Shown here: positions 1-8,467 of the stretch, piece by piece
How the letters are laid out: each line of letters begins with the position of its first letter
Numbering within the stretch: position 1 is the first letter of the stretch
From: CAZIKF01 sp964539825
GTDB lineage: Bacteria; Muiribacteriota; UBA6191
Length of the DNA stretch: 64,000 nucleotides
NCBI GenBank assembly: GCA_964539825.1
Contig: CAZIKF010000005.1
Coordinates: 95,533 to 159,532 of the forward strand
Direction: 5' to 3'
Translations under genes and position numbers: made by a program
Notes under the pieces: model-generated
What the model saw: only the letters and a program-made list of their open reading frames with translations
What the model was told of the DNA's origin: nothing
Databases searched by the model: none

Positions 1-148
1 CCAGTGCCTGAAGATGCTGAATCACGGTGGAGTTTGCCGAATACCCAAATCGCTTCTGAATCTCCACAGTCTGGGGAGTCATACCGCGCTCATTCTCATA
101 GGAGCAGATATACTGGTAGATCTCTTCTTGCCTTGCTGACAACTTCAT
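1..148 (-). CDS. lexA: LexA repressor, N-terminal part (runs off left edge)
   Basis: The reverse complement reads MKLSARQEEIYQYICSYEN and continues with an ERGMTPQ-type segment, 49 residues up to the window edge. This matches the winged-helix DNA-binding domain of LexA (ARQ.E...I, G..PT/Q..EI...G), the SOS-response repressor that cleaves itself when RecA is activated. The ATG at 148-146 has a strong ribosome-binding site, GGAGGGG, two bases upstream of it. The catalytic protease half lies outside the window, so cleavage competence cannot be judged. A pair of direct repeats upstream may be its own operator. LexA is the best reading, although another short LexA-like wHTH regulator is possible. 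Confidence 0.85.
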   Translation of the reverse strand, partial: MKLSARQEEIYQYICSYENERGMTPQTVEIQKRFGYSANSTVIQHLQAL

Positions 149-179
149 CACCCCTCCAGGATCATTCCCATCAAGAAGA

Positions 180-208
180 GAATAACCGAGACAGTACCGA
201 GACAACAA
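180..208 (-). promoter_or_regulatory. Candidate lexA promoter with direct-repeat operator
   Basis: ACCGAGACA occurs twice (185-193 and 196-204) with an 11-bp period. Read toward lexA, the repeats fill the 17-bp spacer between TTGTTG (208-203) and TTATTC (185-180). Both hexamers are weak matches to sigma-70 consensus, so the promoter is tentative, but an exact repeat placed between them is what an autoregulatory operator would look like. LexA sites differ between phyla, and some are direct repeats. Confidence 0.4.
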
Positions 209-280
209 GAGTTTGATAGTTGAATGAATGGAGTCCTGGCTAAATCAACCGAATTCAAGTGCTGATTTTCTTGTATTCAA

Positions 281-2023
281 CTAGTCAAAGACAAGGTCTG
301 AAAGAGGTCGGGAGCAACAGGTTAAAATGAATCCCGCCTCTTGATCATCATCACTGAGTCCATCAGTAGATTCCGACTCAACCTTTCCGGACTGCATTTT
401 AACTTTGCACGTACCGCAACTACCACTACGACAGGAGAAGTCGATTTCAACTCCTTCTTCTTCAGCTACATCCAGAATATAGTCATCGGCTCCACATTTA
501 ATCGCTCTACTGCTAGATTTGAACAAGATGGTGTGGTCGAATTCTTTCCTGGATGCGGTCTTGGTTGTAGCTTTTGTATCCTCCTGCGGCTTTTGATCTG
601 GATTTAAAATCGTAGGACTTCCCGATTCTCCGACTGACTTGACCCTGTCTGACTTTCGGTCTGCTGAAGAAGTCTTTCTCGAATCCTCTTTCGTCTTGCC
701 CTTACTTCCTCCAAAACTCTCTTCATGATAGTTTTGCAGGGGAAATCCAAGCTCATCGAACAGCGTTTTCACTGAGTCCATAAACTCCTCGGGGCCGCAG
801 CAATATACCGAACGTTTTAGAAAGTCAGGACAACCTAATTCAAGCAGTTTTTCAGAGACTCTCCCCGTATAACCCATCCAACCTTCACCAGGAGATGGAC
901 GGGTACAAGTAACCAGATATCTGAAATTTGACCGCTGCACAGTCATTAACTCCAGTTCCTTCTGAAAAATAAGGTCGCTTGCGGCTCTGGCGCTATATAA
1001 AAAAACAACGTCGCAATCTGCATTTAGATCATGTAGCCAACGGCTCATAGACATACAGGGGGTAATCCCGCTTCCCCCAGCCAGAAACAAAATTTTCCTC
1101 AGGGGAGAAGTCAAACAGGTAAATTTTCCATTGGGTCCCCTCCCCTTCAAGCTGTCTCCAATTTTTAAATGATCATGAAGCCAATTAGAAACTAATCCGC
1201 CAGGCACTCTCTTCACAGTAATTGAAATTGCATGGGGTCTGGAAGGAGAAGAAGAAATGGTATATGAGCGCAGGATCCGCTTGGAATCAATTTCTAGCTC
1301 AAGGGTTATAAATTGACCGGGTTTGTAGCCAAACAAGACTGGAGAAGATCCTCGAAAGACAAAGGTTTTAACATCGTGAGTCTCCTGGACAATGTTGACT
1401 ACTCGCAATTCAATTTTCCCCCTGGTCCAGGTGTCCGTAGCAGTCTCGCTGAAGATCTTAGGGGCTATCGGGGTGGAATCAGTTTGAAGGCTTGGTTGCT
1501 CTTTGGATCTCGGTATTTGCTGGTCATCTAGAGAACCATTAAGCGAATTTTCAACCAGACCTTTTTGAGAAATACCTGATGATTTCTTAGCGTCATCAAT
1601 TGCCGGTAAGCTTTGTAGGTTCACCTTAAATTCCTCGTAAGCCTCCAGGCTTGGAGTAGTCAGTGATCCAAACAGGGAAGATTTGGACGCGGAAGCGATA
1701 CGTTTTGAAAGGAAAAGCAAGTCCTGGATTAATAACGTACTTTCAACCTCAGTCAAGCTGCCCAGAAGAGACTGAATATCATTTATCACGTTTCCCTTAA
1801 ATTCCTCCGAGGATTTGGATTTCACATGGTCTTTCCAAAACTGGGAATAGCCTTCTCTTGTCCGGGGAAGGGCAGAACGTAAGGAATTACTTTTGCACCA
1901 ATTCTCATTTCCAAGCATTTCTTGAAAGGTATTTGCCTCCTTGACGCTAATCTGAGAACCGGTCTCAGCAATCTGAACAAAAATATCAAATGGGATTTTT
2001 ACCAGGGCTTCAAATTTTTCCAT
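281..2023 (-). CDS. FAD/NAD(P) oxidoreductase with C-terminal [2Fe-2S] ferredoxin domain and unknown N-terminal domain
   Basis: The 580-residue protein has three parts. Residues 1-200 are a helical, Ser/Lys-rich region I do not recognise. Residues about 203-440 are a ferredoxin-reductase module with the FAD motif RSYTISSSP (252-260), the nucleotide-binding GGSGITP (316-322) and CCGPEEFM (408-415). After a charged linker comes a plant-type [2Fe-2S] domain with Cys531, Cys536, Cys539 and Cys569 or Cys570. This order resembles Hcr or phthalate-dioxygenase-type reductases, which pass electrons from NAD(P)H through flavin to the iron-sulfur centre. It lies 41 bases downstream of the membrane Fe-S/FHA/cNMP protein on the same strand, so the two are probably co-transcribed and may be redox partners (inference). 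No export signal is seen, so it is likely cytoplasmic. Confidence 0.85.
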   Translation of the reverse strand: MEKFEALVKIPFDIFVQIAETGSQISVKEANTFQEMLGNENWCKSNSLRSALPRTREGYSQFWKDHVKSKSSEEFKGNVINDIQSLLGSLTEVESTLLIQDLLFLSKRIASASKSSLFGSLTTPSLEAYEEFKVNLQSLPAIDDAKKSSGISQKGLVENSLNGSLDDQQIPRSKEQPSLQTDSTPIAPKIFSETATDTWTRGKIELRVVNIVQETHDVKTFVFRGSSPVLFGYKPGQFITLELEIDSKRILRSYTISSSPSRPHAISITVKRVPGGLVSNWLHDHLKIGDSLKGRGPNGKFTCLTSPLRKILFLAGGSGITPCMSMSRWLHDLNADCDVVFLYSARAASDLIFQKELELMTVQRSNFRYLVTCTRPSPGEGWMGYTGRVSEKLLELGCPDFLKRSVYCCGPEEFMDSVKTLFDELGFPLQNYHEESFGGSKGKTKEDSRKTSSADRKSDRVKSVGESGSPTILNPDQKPQEDTKATTKTASRKEFDHTILFKSSSRAIKCGADDYILDVAEEEGVEIDFSCRSGSCGTCKVKMQSGKVESESTDGLSDDDQEAGFILTCCSRPLSDLVFD

Positions 2024-2064
2024 ATCGCGTTAAACTTCCAATTTCAACCAGTACTTTCTTGAAA

Positions 2065-5000
2065 TTAGCCTACCGAAGCAACCATTTTCTGTAGCCTCTC
2101 ACAAACCGTAATTAAGATACTCTTCCCAATATAAGATTCCTGCTCGATGTAATGATGGAGCAGATCTCCCTTAACAACTATTAAAATGGCATAGTCAGAA
2201 GAGATTTTAATAGAAGCTGATCGCTTTTGATAGGTCAAAACACCTAGTTCTCCAATCACTTCTCCGGCTGAAATCTTGCCTACTATTTTCTCATGATTTC
2301 CAGTGTCTACAACAGCCTGAGCAGCACCCTCCTGGAGTACATACATATCCTGGGCTGGCTCACCTCTATGGAAAAGCGGAGCACCTGCGACGTAACGCCT
2401 TACTTCGACATCACGGGCCAGGTTCGGCAACATACTTACAGGTATATTTTGAAACATTGGGACCCTGCTGAGCATCAGTACCTTACTCATGGTTGGGACA
2501 GGCTCGACGGTAAACTCTTGATCTTCAGTAAGGCTACCCATCTGAAGAACTATTTCTGGATCCATCTTTGAGTTGCCGAGGTAAAAACCATTTCCATCCC
2601 CCAACTTAAAACTCTGTGAAAAGAGATGATTTTTCTCTATGGAAGTTCCCAGCAGGCTGCCAAGGTCCTTTACCCAAAATTCATCGTTATGTTCGTAAAT
2701 CAGCACATGTTGTTGAGAAACGGAAGGATGAGATAAAACAAGATCATTCTCTCTGCCGGCCCCAATCTTGATGTGGTTCTTCGTGAATTCAACAATTTTT
2801 GGAGAAGCGCCCTTGATGATTACTTTCAGACTAAGCCTCGTCTTAGTTTGGGCTGGGGCAAATTCACCACAGACAAAATTCGCTGTCTCCTTCTTCAGCC
2901 AATGAAGACTAGAGGAGTTCATCAAAAGATGCTGAGCTAATTCCTTCGCTCTCTCGGGTCTAAATACACTTAAAGCTGAAAGGGCAATTGAACTAATACC
3001 AGGGTCTGTTTCTACAGAAATGTCTTCTAATATTTGAAGGGGCTGCTTTTGGTTGCGTATGACATCGGAAAACCCAAAGTTTAGGACCGCCACTTTATCT
3101 TCGGGGCTATCTGAAGAATTCCGGGGCTTCAATTTCATTTGCAGAGCCTTAAAAACTTCTGTCTTCAGCCTGTTTTGAACTGAATCCACAATACTTTCTC
3201 TTTGGTCTGAATCCAATATGGAGGCTACTGTTTGACCATCCATTAGAAAAAGAGACTGTGCTACTTTAATCTGATTATCAATATTCTTGATCGAAGGAAT
3301 CAGATGCAACAATTCGATACAAACTCTTCTGGCGCGAAGTTCTAACTCTTTATCGATGAGTTCCAGATTTTCATTCTCAGACTCACGGTACAACTCCATA
3401 AGTGAGGACTGCTGAGAGGCAATGTCCAAAAGGCTGCTGAGAGCATTATTACACTTTCTCAGGGTCTCCTCGTCGCCACCCAAAAACTTATTCAGTATTT
3501 CCTTACATTTTTCGGAGTCAATATTGTAGAGACTTCGCAGCTTTTGAATTTCAGAGACCACCAAACTCTGGGCCTCTACAAGTAATTCACCCCTCTCATG
3601 CCCTACCTCAAGACCCTCTTCCTGCAATAGGCCTGCCATCTTTAGTGCAGCCAGGGATCGCTTAGAAAGTTCGCTGATTATTGGTACCAGGTCACCGATC
3701 AGGACTCTTTCATATTGCAGCGAAGAATCCACGTTTGAAGGAGCCTCCTCCACCAGGAATAGTCTTCTAACATCCACCTGATCACAAGAAGTGAGTACCT
3801 TCTTCAGATGACTTACCCTGATTGCAAGTACTGCTCGGGCCTTATTCAACAAACCTCGATGAACTTCGGATATGGAAGAATTGCCCTTACCAGGTCCCGG
3901 AAGAATTTCCAGTGCGTCAACAAGGGGCGCTTCATAAATTTCGGCCAAACGCAGTATCTCTTCTCGTTGATGCGCATTTACGTCTCCAACAAGGACTATA
4001 AAACCTTCTGTTGAAAGGGCCAAACTCATGGTGAATAATTCCAAGTCCTTTTCTTCCGGAAGATTTTCACCTCTGTATTCATTTTCCTTGGAAGGTTCAC
4101 CAATAACCAATAGATCTTCAGCTGAGGCACTATAATCACGCATAGTGCTCTTGATTAAGGCCTCCACACTTTCTCGAAAGCTCCTCAGGCGCAATCGATC
4201 TCCCTCTTCACCAAACCTGTCTAAATCCAGAAAACTTGCATCTTCAACACCTAGCTCCAGTAGAATTTCTCCGTGCTCGGCATCGCTAACACCTATTTGA
4301 TCGCGTATTTCCCGTAGAGTTTCTAAACTTTGAGCGGGATTGGATTTACCTGATTCAATGAACTCTCGTAAAAGACCCTTGTAAATTTCTCTTCGTTTTC
4401 CGTGCGAAAAGCTTGGTAAGGTTTTGGCGAGAACATATATTTCATCTACTTTTAAATCATCTAAAGAGCGACCTTCCAAAACCTGGCTAAAGTCAAAATC
4501 TACATTCTTCAATTGTTTTAGGAGGCTCTTGACGATGGACTCACGCTTGTACAGATCCTTGCTTCTTGAGAGAACCTGCCACAGCCAGACGGTACTCATG
4601 AAAACAACCAGAAACTGTAGGAGAGATCTTAGCCAAAACGGATAACTTGATAGGACTGGATAAGCCCCAACTAAATAAAATATGTTTACTGAAAGAAAGG
4701 AGATTGTGCAAAAAATCTGGTGTTGAGCCATGGATTGATCATTTTTTCCAGGGTGAACCGTTATCTTTTTGTGAATTCGCTCCACCATGGTCCAGAACAG
4801 ATATCCTGCTAAAACAAAACCTGATAGGACAAGCGGAACTGCTAGTATCCTGGGAACTAACTCCAATCCAGGTATCCAATAAAAGTCCTGGTGAAATCCA
4901 TGTCTATACAATATGGCGAATAAGTCGGACTCTCTCGTCCAATCGCCAGAGAAGTAGTAATTCCAAGATCCTGAATAAAGCCAGAAATAGGCATAGAATC

Positions 5001-5751
5001 CGAGAATCAGTCCGAAGTAACCGTAATAAGTCAGCTTACGCCCAGGCGACTCAATTTGCTGCCAATATTGTTTTTCAAGGTCTATATCAGGGCAGCCCTG
5101 TGTACATCCGACACAGGCGCTGACCTCGGTCTTATAGGGGCTGATGGTGCGACACATGGATTTGGATAGGTTTGTTTGACTATCGTAGGCCCTACTTTCC
5201 AACAAGCCGCCAGGTTCGGAATAGATCTTTTGAACGGGTGCCAGGGGGCAGAAATAGTGGCACCATGTTTTGCCACCAAAGTAAAAACCTATAGAAACCG
5301 CAGACAGAATCAAGACCAGGAAAAAAATTCCTAAAGCAATACTCTCAGAGTTGATTAGAAGGATTCGAAGACATAGGCCTACGAACAAGATTCCAAACTG
5401 AACCATCCAATGATTTCTGGCCAACCATGAACCGGGGTGAATCAAATGTAGATTTCTATCCACCATCCCCGTTTTTGAATTAAAACGCGTCTTTACCAAC
5501 TGGATGCCAAGGTTTCGGGGAATCTGCATCAGTGCTGATAGAGGGCAGATTCTGCGCCACGCCTCATGCCCAAAGATCATTAGAAATACTGGAACTAAGG
5601 GAATCGCAATCGACCAAAAAACCGTTTTCCCATTGAATGCGAAGAAGGATTCCAGCGGGTTATAGAAAAGAGAGAAAATAACCACAAACCAGCCACACAC
5701 AAGTGCCCAGCGGACCAGGGAAATATTTCTTTCTGAAAAATTGGCAAACAT
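2065..5751 (-). CDS. Membrane iron-sulfur protein fused to FHA and cyclic-nucleotide-binding domains
   Basis: The protein has 1228 residues. Residues 1-400 hold about eight hydrophobic segments and a NapH/NosR/CcoG-like cysteine pattern: Cys69-Pro (RRICPLS), Cys164 and Cys168 (CHYFCP), then Cys200, Cys213, Cys216 and Cys220 (CVGCTQGCP). Residues 400-970 are helical and unrecognised. Residues about 973-1075 are an FHA domain (GAGREND, SVSQQH, DLGS..GT), which binds phospho-threonine. Residues about 1088-1228 are a CRP-type cyclic-nucleotide-binding domain (FHRGEPAQDMYVL, GEVIGELGVL) with no HTH after it. The domains imply membrane-linked electron transfer controlled by phosphorylation and a nucleotide ligand; the actual substrate is unknown. 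It precedes the flavin/[2Fe-2S] reductase in a likely operon. Confidence 0.8.
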   Translation of the reverse strand: MFANFSERNISLVRWALVCGWFVVIFSLFYNPLESFFAFNGKTVFWSIAIPLVPVFLMIFGHEAWRRICPLSALMQIPRNLGIQLVKTRFNSKTGMVDRNLHLIHPGSWLARNHWMVQFGILFVGLCLRILLINSESIALGIFFLVLILSAVSIGFYFGGKTWCHYFCPLAPVQKIYSEPGGLLESRAYDSQTNLSKSMCRTISPYKTEVSACVGCTQGCPDIDLEKQYWQQIESPGRKLTYYGYFGLILGFYAYFWLYSGSWNYYFSGDWTRESDLFAILYRHGFHQDFYWIPGLELVPRILAVPLVLSGFVLAGYLFWTMVERIHKKITVHPGKNDQSMAQHQIFCTISFLSVNIFYLVGAYPVLSSYPFWLRSLLQFLVVFMSTVWLWQVLSRSKDLYKRESIVKSLLKQLKNVDFDFSQVLEGRSLDDLKVDEIYVLAKTLPSFSHGKRREIYKGLLREFIESGKSNPAQSLETLREIRDQIGVSDAEHGEILLELGVEDASFLDLDRFGEEGDRLRLRSFRESVEALIKSTMRDYSASAEDLLVIGEPSKENEYRGENLPEEKDLELFTMSLALSTEGFIVLVGDVNAHQREEILRLAEIYEAPLVDALEILPGPGKGNSSISEVHRGLLNKARAVLAIRVSHLKKVLTSCDQVDVRRLFLVEEAPSNVDSSLQYERVLIGDLVPIISELSKRSLAALKMAGLLQEEGLEVGHERGELLVEAQSLVVSEIQKLRSLYNIDSEKCKEILNKFLGGDEETLRKCNNALSSLLDIASQQSSLMELYRESENENLELIDKELELRARRVCIELLHLIPSIKNIDNQIKVAQSLFLMDGQTVASILDSDQRESIVDSVQNRLKTEVFKALQMKLKPRNSSDSPEDKVAVLNFGFSDVIRNQKQPLQILEDISVETDPGISSIALSALSVFRPERAKELAQHLLMNSSSLHWLKKETANFVCGEFAPAQTKTRLSLKVIIKGASPKIVEFTKNHIKIGAGRENDLVLSHPSVSQQHVLIYEHNDEFWVKDLGSLLGTSIEKNHLFSQSFKLGDGNGFYLGNSKMDPEIVLQMGSLTEDQEFTVEPVPTMSKVLMLSRVPMFQNIPVSMLPNLARDVEVRRYVAGAPLFHRGEPAQDMYVLQEGAAQAVVDTGNHEKIVGKISAGEVIGELGVLTYQKRSASIKISSDYAILIVVKGDLLHHYIEQESYIGKSILITVCERLQKMVASVG

Positions 5752-5895
5752 AGATCTATTCTCAAATTTTGAATCTAGCCTACGACATCGTTAAGTCTCA
5801 AACCAGATCTCCCGGCTAGAGAGAGTTATCGCAACAGGTTAAACACCAAATCTCTGCTATCTTCCTTCCTATATTTTCCTGGGTCCAAATAAATC

Positions 5896-7017
5896 CTATG
5901 TTCCCTTAAGTTTCTCACCCGAGGGTTCTGATTCGATTAATTTCTGAATTTGTTCATCATATTCTTGAATCAGGCGTATCCAGCTAAAGCGCTCCACTTG
6001 CCGCACCAGTTCCGTCTGCAGCCCTGAAATTTTCTCAGGGAACCTTAGCAGCCCTTCCAACCTGGATTCCAATTCAATTTCATCCTGATAGAGACACATT
6101 TTGTGAAGTCTGGTATTCAGGAGTTCTGGATAAGCAAGACGATCTGGAAGAACTGGAAAACAGCCATGAAAAATAGCCTCCACGACACTGATTCCAAAAT
6201 TCTCCTGGATGGCACAACTCACCACAATATCTCCTGCCGCCAGCCAGCCCAGGTACTCTTGCCTACTTTGTACAAATCCAAATTGCAGAATCTGGTCCCC
6301 GAACTCCTTCTTTGAATCTAGAAAAACTTTGGGCTGTGCCTGAAAGTTCTGACCTAGAACTACAAGTGAAAATTCCACTCCCTTCTGCTTTAGTTTTTTC
6401 ATTACTGAAAAGAAAACCTCAGGGCATTTATCAAATTCCCAACGATGGTTCCAGACAACTAATGGAGGACCCTTTGAGAGCTTTTTAGGCTCGATACCCT
6501 CGACACCTAGCTCTACTCCCGGATACAGAACCGCACTTTTTTCAAGCAATTCTTGAACGACCCAGCGAGGCCGGTGATCCGGCATCATTTGAATGAGCGC
6601 TTGAACTCTTTCAAAGAAGAGGTCGCGGTGAAATTCAGAGTTAAACAATACTTTACTTGCGCACAAGGCAGAAGAAAGCTCTGTGAATCCAAACTGCACA
6701 TCGAAACTCTCGCTTGCAGGAAGTGGATAAGTTAGTTGACTCTCATGAAAATAAAGGATCGCCGGTGGACAGGCAGATCCCCATAACGCTTTAAGGTCCG
6801 CGAGGCTCAAAAGGTCAGTTACGACCATCGCCGCATAGATACCCGGATCAGGAACCTTCCTTGCAAAATGTAAAGCCGCGCCCCGCATTCTCCATTTCCA
6901 AAAACGCATAGGGAGTGTAAAAAGATCGAATTCAAATCGAGAATGGCGACAGAGGCCTTCAGCAAATTGGCGGTGGGAGCCGCCATGAAAGGACTCAAGA
7001 AAGAGTATCCGTATCAT
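5896..7017 (-). CDS. tRNA-queuosine alpha-mannosyltransferase homologue (DUF3524/GTDC1 family)
   Basis: The 373-residue GT4-type glycosyltransferase opens with MIRILFLESFHGGSHRQF, the family's N-terminal signature. It follows with LPMRFWKWRMRGAALHF, YFHESQLTYPL, FNSEFHRD and MMPDHRP, blocks shared with vertebrate GTDC1/QTMAN, which mannosylates queuosine-34 of tRNA-Asp. The C-terminal half has the GT4 donor-site block (QENFGISVVEAIFHG). The start at 7017 places the signature at residue 1; a 14-residue longer reading from 7059 is open, and neither has a clear ribosome-binding site. It stands alone, divergent from the small gene at 7107. Membership of the family is well supported by the motifs. 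Mannosylation of queuosine in this bacterium is inferred, and no queuosine genes are in the window. Confidence 0.8.
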   Translation of the reverse strand: MIRILFLESFHGGSHRQFAEGLCRHSRFEFDLFTLPMRFWKWRMRGAALHFARKVPDPGIYAAMVVTDLLSLADLKALWGSACPPAILYFHESQLTYPLPASESFDVQFGFTELSSALCASKVLFNSEFHRDLFFERVQALIQMMPDHRPRWVVQELLEKSAVLYPGVELGVEGIEPKKLSKGPPLVVWNHRWEFDKCPEVFFSVMKKLKQKGVEFSLVVLGQNFQAQPKVFLDSKKEFGDQILQFGFVQSRQEYLGWLAAGDIVVSCAIQENFGISVVEAIFHGCFPVLPDRLAYPELLNTRLHKMCLYQDEIELESRLEGLLRFPEKISGLQTELVRQVERFSWIRLIQEYDEQIQKLIESEPSGEKLKGT

Positions 7018-7106
7018 AGGGCATCCGGTAAGGAACAGACCATGATATGATCTGAACAATTATCTACAACCTCACAATAGCCAATAACCCCCAGAGAGGA
7101 GCTAAA

Positions 7107-7313
7107 ATGGCCCTGGTAAAACTTCAGTGTGTACAGTATGGAAATTACTACATTAATCCGGAAAATATCACTTTTATAAGCTGCGGGGAAGAGGGAAAGG
7201 GAGAAGATGGAACCACGTCACAACAGATTTTCATTCATTTTCGAGGAGGAGTAGAATCGGTAATGATCATGGTTGCTGACCAGGAAGAGGCCATAAAAGC
7301 ACTTGATTCTTGA
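7107..7313 (+). CDS. Small protein of unknown function, 68 aa
   Basis: I do not recognise this protein. It begins MALVKLQCVQYGNYYINPENI and appears to be a compact, soluble, beta-rich polypeptide with no signal peptide. A clear ribosome-binding site (GAGGAG, 7 bases before the ATG) supports translation. Its stop sits 30 bases before the methyltransferase ATG at 7343, so the two are probably in one operon, transcribed away from the mannosyltransferase homologue. Confidence 0.75.
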   Translation: MALVKLQCVQYGNYYINPENITFISCGEEGKGEDGTTSQQIFIHFRGGVESVMIMVADQEEAIKALDS

Positions 7314-7342
7314 TCAAGGCACGCTTCACAAGGGTTTCATCC

Positions 7343-8467
7343 ATGTCTGTCAGCGCTATCCTAGATCTTTTAAAGAAGCATTACGAACGGGAAGCTCAAG
7401 ATCGAGCAGACACCCAGAGTCCCTCAAAGGTTTATCCTAAAGAAATCCAAAACCTCGATAAAGAGGCATCCGAATGGGCATTCGGATGTGCCAATCTACA
7501 CTCACATTTAGATCGCGAAGAAGTGGATGGCAAGGCAGTTCTCGACTTTGGCTGCGGAGCCGGAACCGATATGATCTATCTGCGCCATCTCTTTGAACCC
7601 AGGGAGGTTCTTGGAATCGATCTGGCATCTTCGATGATCAAAAAGGCAAACAAGCTCTTCCAAGATCGGGGATTCGCCAATCTACGTGCGGAAAAACTAT
7701 CCCTTTTTGAGATTCCAGAAACAAAAAAGTTTGATCTCATCCTCTCCAACGCCGTCATTCACCTCAATCCCGAAAAAGATAAGGTCTTTCAACACCTGTA
7801 CAAGATCAGCTCAAACAGATCCGTCATGATCCTCTCTGATTTCGTGGTTAGCAAGCCTCTTCCCCAATCCTTAAAGCAGCACTATCAAACTTCCAAGGGA
7901 CTCTTTCTATTCGGAGGACTAATCCCTATGGAAGAATATATTTCCTTAATTCATAGGACCGGGTTTGAGGAAGTGGATCGGATGGAACTTCTTGAGTTTT
8001 CTCCACACCAGGAGATTCGTACGATGCTGGACCACGAGGATGTTCCCGCAAGTGAGTGGAAAGATTTGGACCAGACCAAATTTCACATTCTCGTTGTGCG
8101 CTGCAAAAAGAGAGTAGAGCACGAGTCCATAGCTTTCCGGTGCGAATCCTGTGAGCACATTAATTCCATGCCTTTCTACCGTTCCCTGAACCTGGAAATT
8201 CACCGTAACCTGGGTACCCAACTTCTCGAAGGCAGCCTGAATCAGGGAATATGTTCAGAATGCTCCTTCGAGCAGATACCAGCACCATTCCAGGTACATG
8301 ACATGAAAAGGCAAAAAATGTGCTTCCTGTTCCCTCGGGAGTATGATGTACAAGAAGGACGGTTGCGTTCGGATATTCTCGAGCCCTGCCAAAAAAGGCT
8401 ACCAGACTATGAGATGGATCTTTGCTTTTCTTTTTCTGATTTCAAGCAGTTTCTCTCAGGGGCCTGA
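7343..8467 (+). CDS. SAM-dependent methyltransferase fused to a CpXC zinc-ribbon-like domain
   Basis: The N-terminal two thirds form a class I methyltransferase: VLDFGCGAGTDMIYL is the SAM-binding motif I, VLGIDLASSMI motif II, and FDLILSNAVIHL the motif IV region. The C-terminal part starts FRCESCEHI and continues with SLNLE...LLEGSLNQGICSECSFEQ and a VHD block, matching the CpXC family layout of two CxxC knuckles around a helical insert. I chose the ATG at 7343 (AAGGG 8 bases upstream). A longer reading uses TTG at 7310 and overlaps the preceding stop. The substrate is unknown. Its 3' end overlaps the next gene by 59 bases, suggesting translational coupling. Confidence 0.75.
   Translation: MSVSAILDLLKKHYEREAQDRADTQSPSKVYPKEIQNLDKEASEWAFGCANLHSHLDREEVDGKAVLDFGCGAGTDMIYLRHLFEPREVLGIDLASSMIKKANKLFQDRGFANLRAEKLSLFEIPETKKFDLILSNAVIHLNPEKDKVFQHLYKISSNRSVMILSDFVVSKPLPQSLKQHYQTSKGLFLFGGLIPMEEYISLIHRTGFEEVDRMELLEFSPHQEIRTMLDHEDVPASEWKDLDQTKFHILVVRCKKRVEHESIAFRCESCEHINSMPFYRSLNLEIHRNLGTQLLEGSLNQGICSECSFEQIPAPFQVHDMKRQKMCFLFPREYDVQEGRLRSDILEPCQKRLPDYEMDLCFSFSDFKQFLSGA

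Noticed and set aside
4..216. Plus-strand 70-codon ORF at the left edge
   Set aside because: It is the antisense of lexA and its upstream region; the minus strand encodes a LexA DNA-binding domain.
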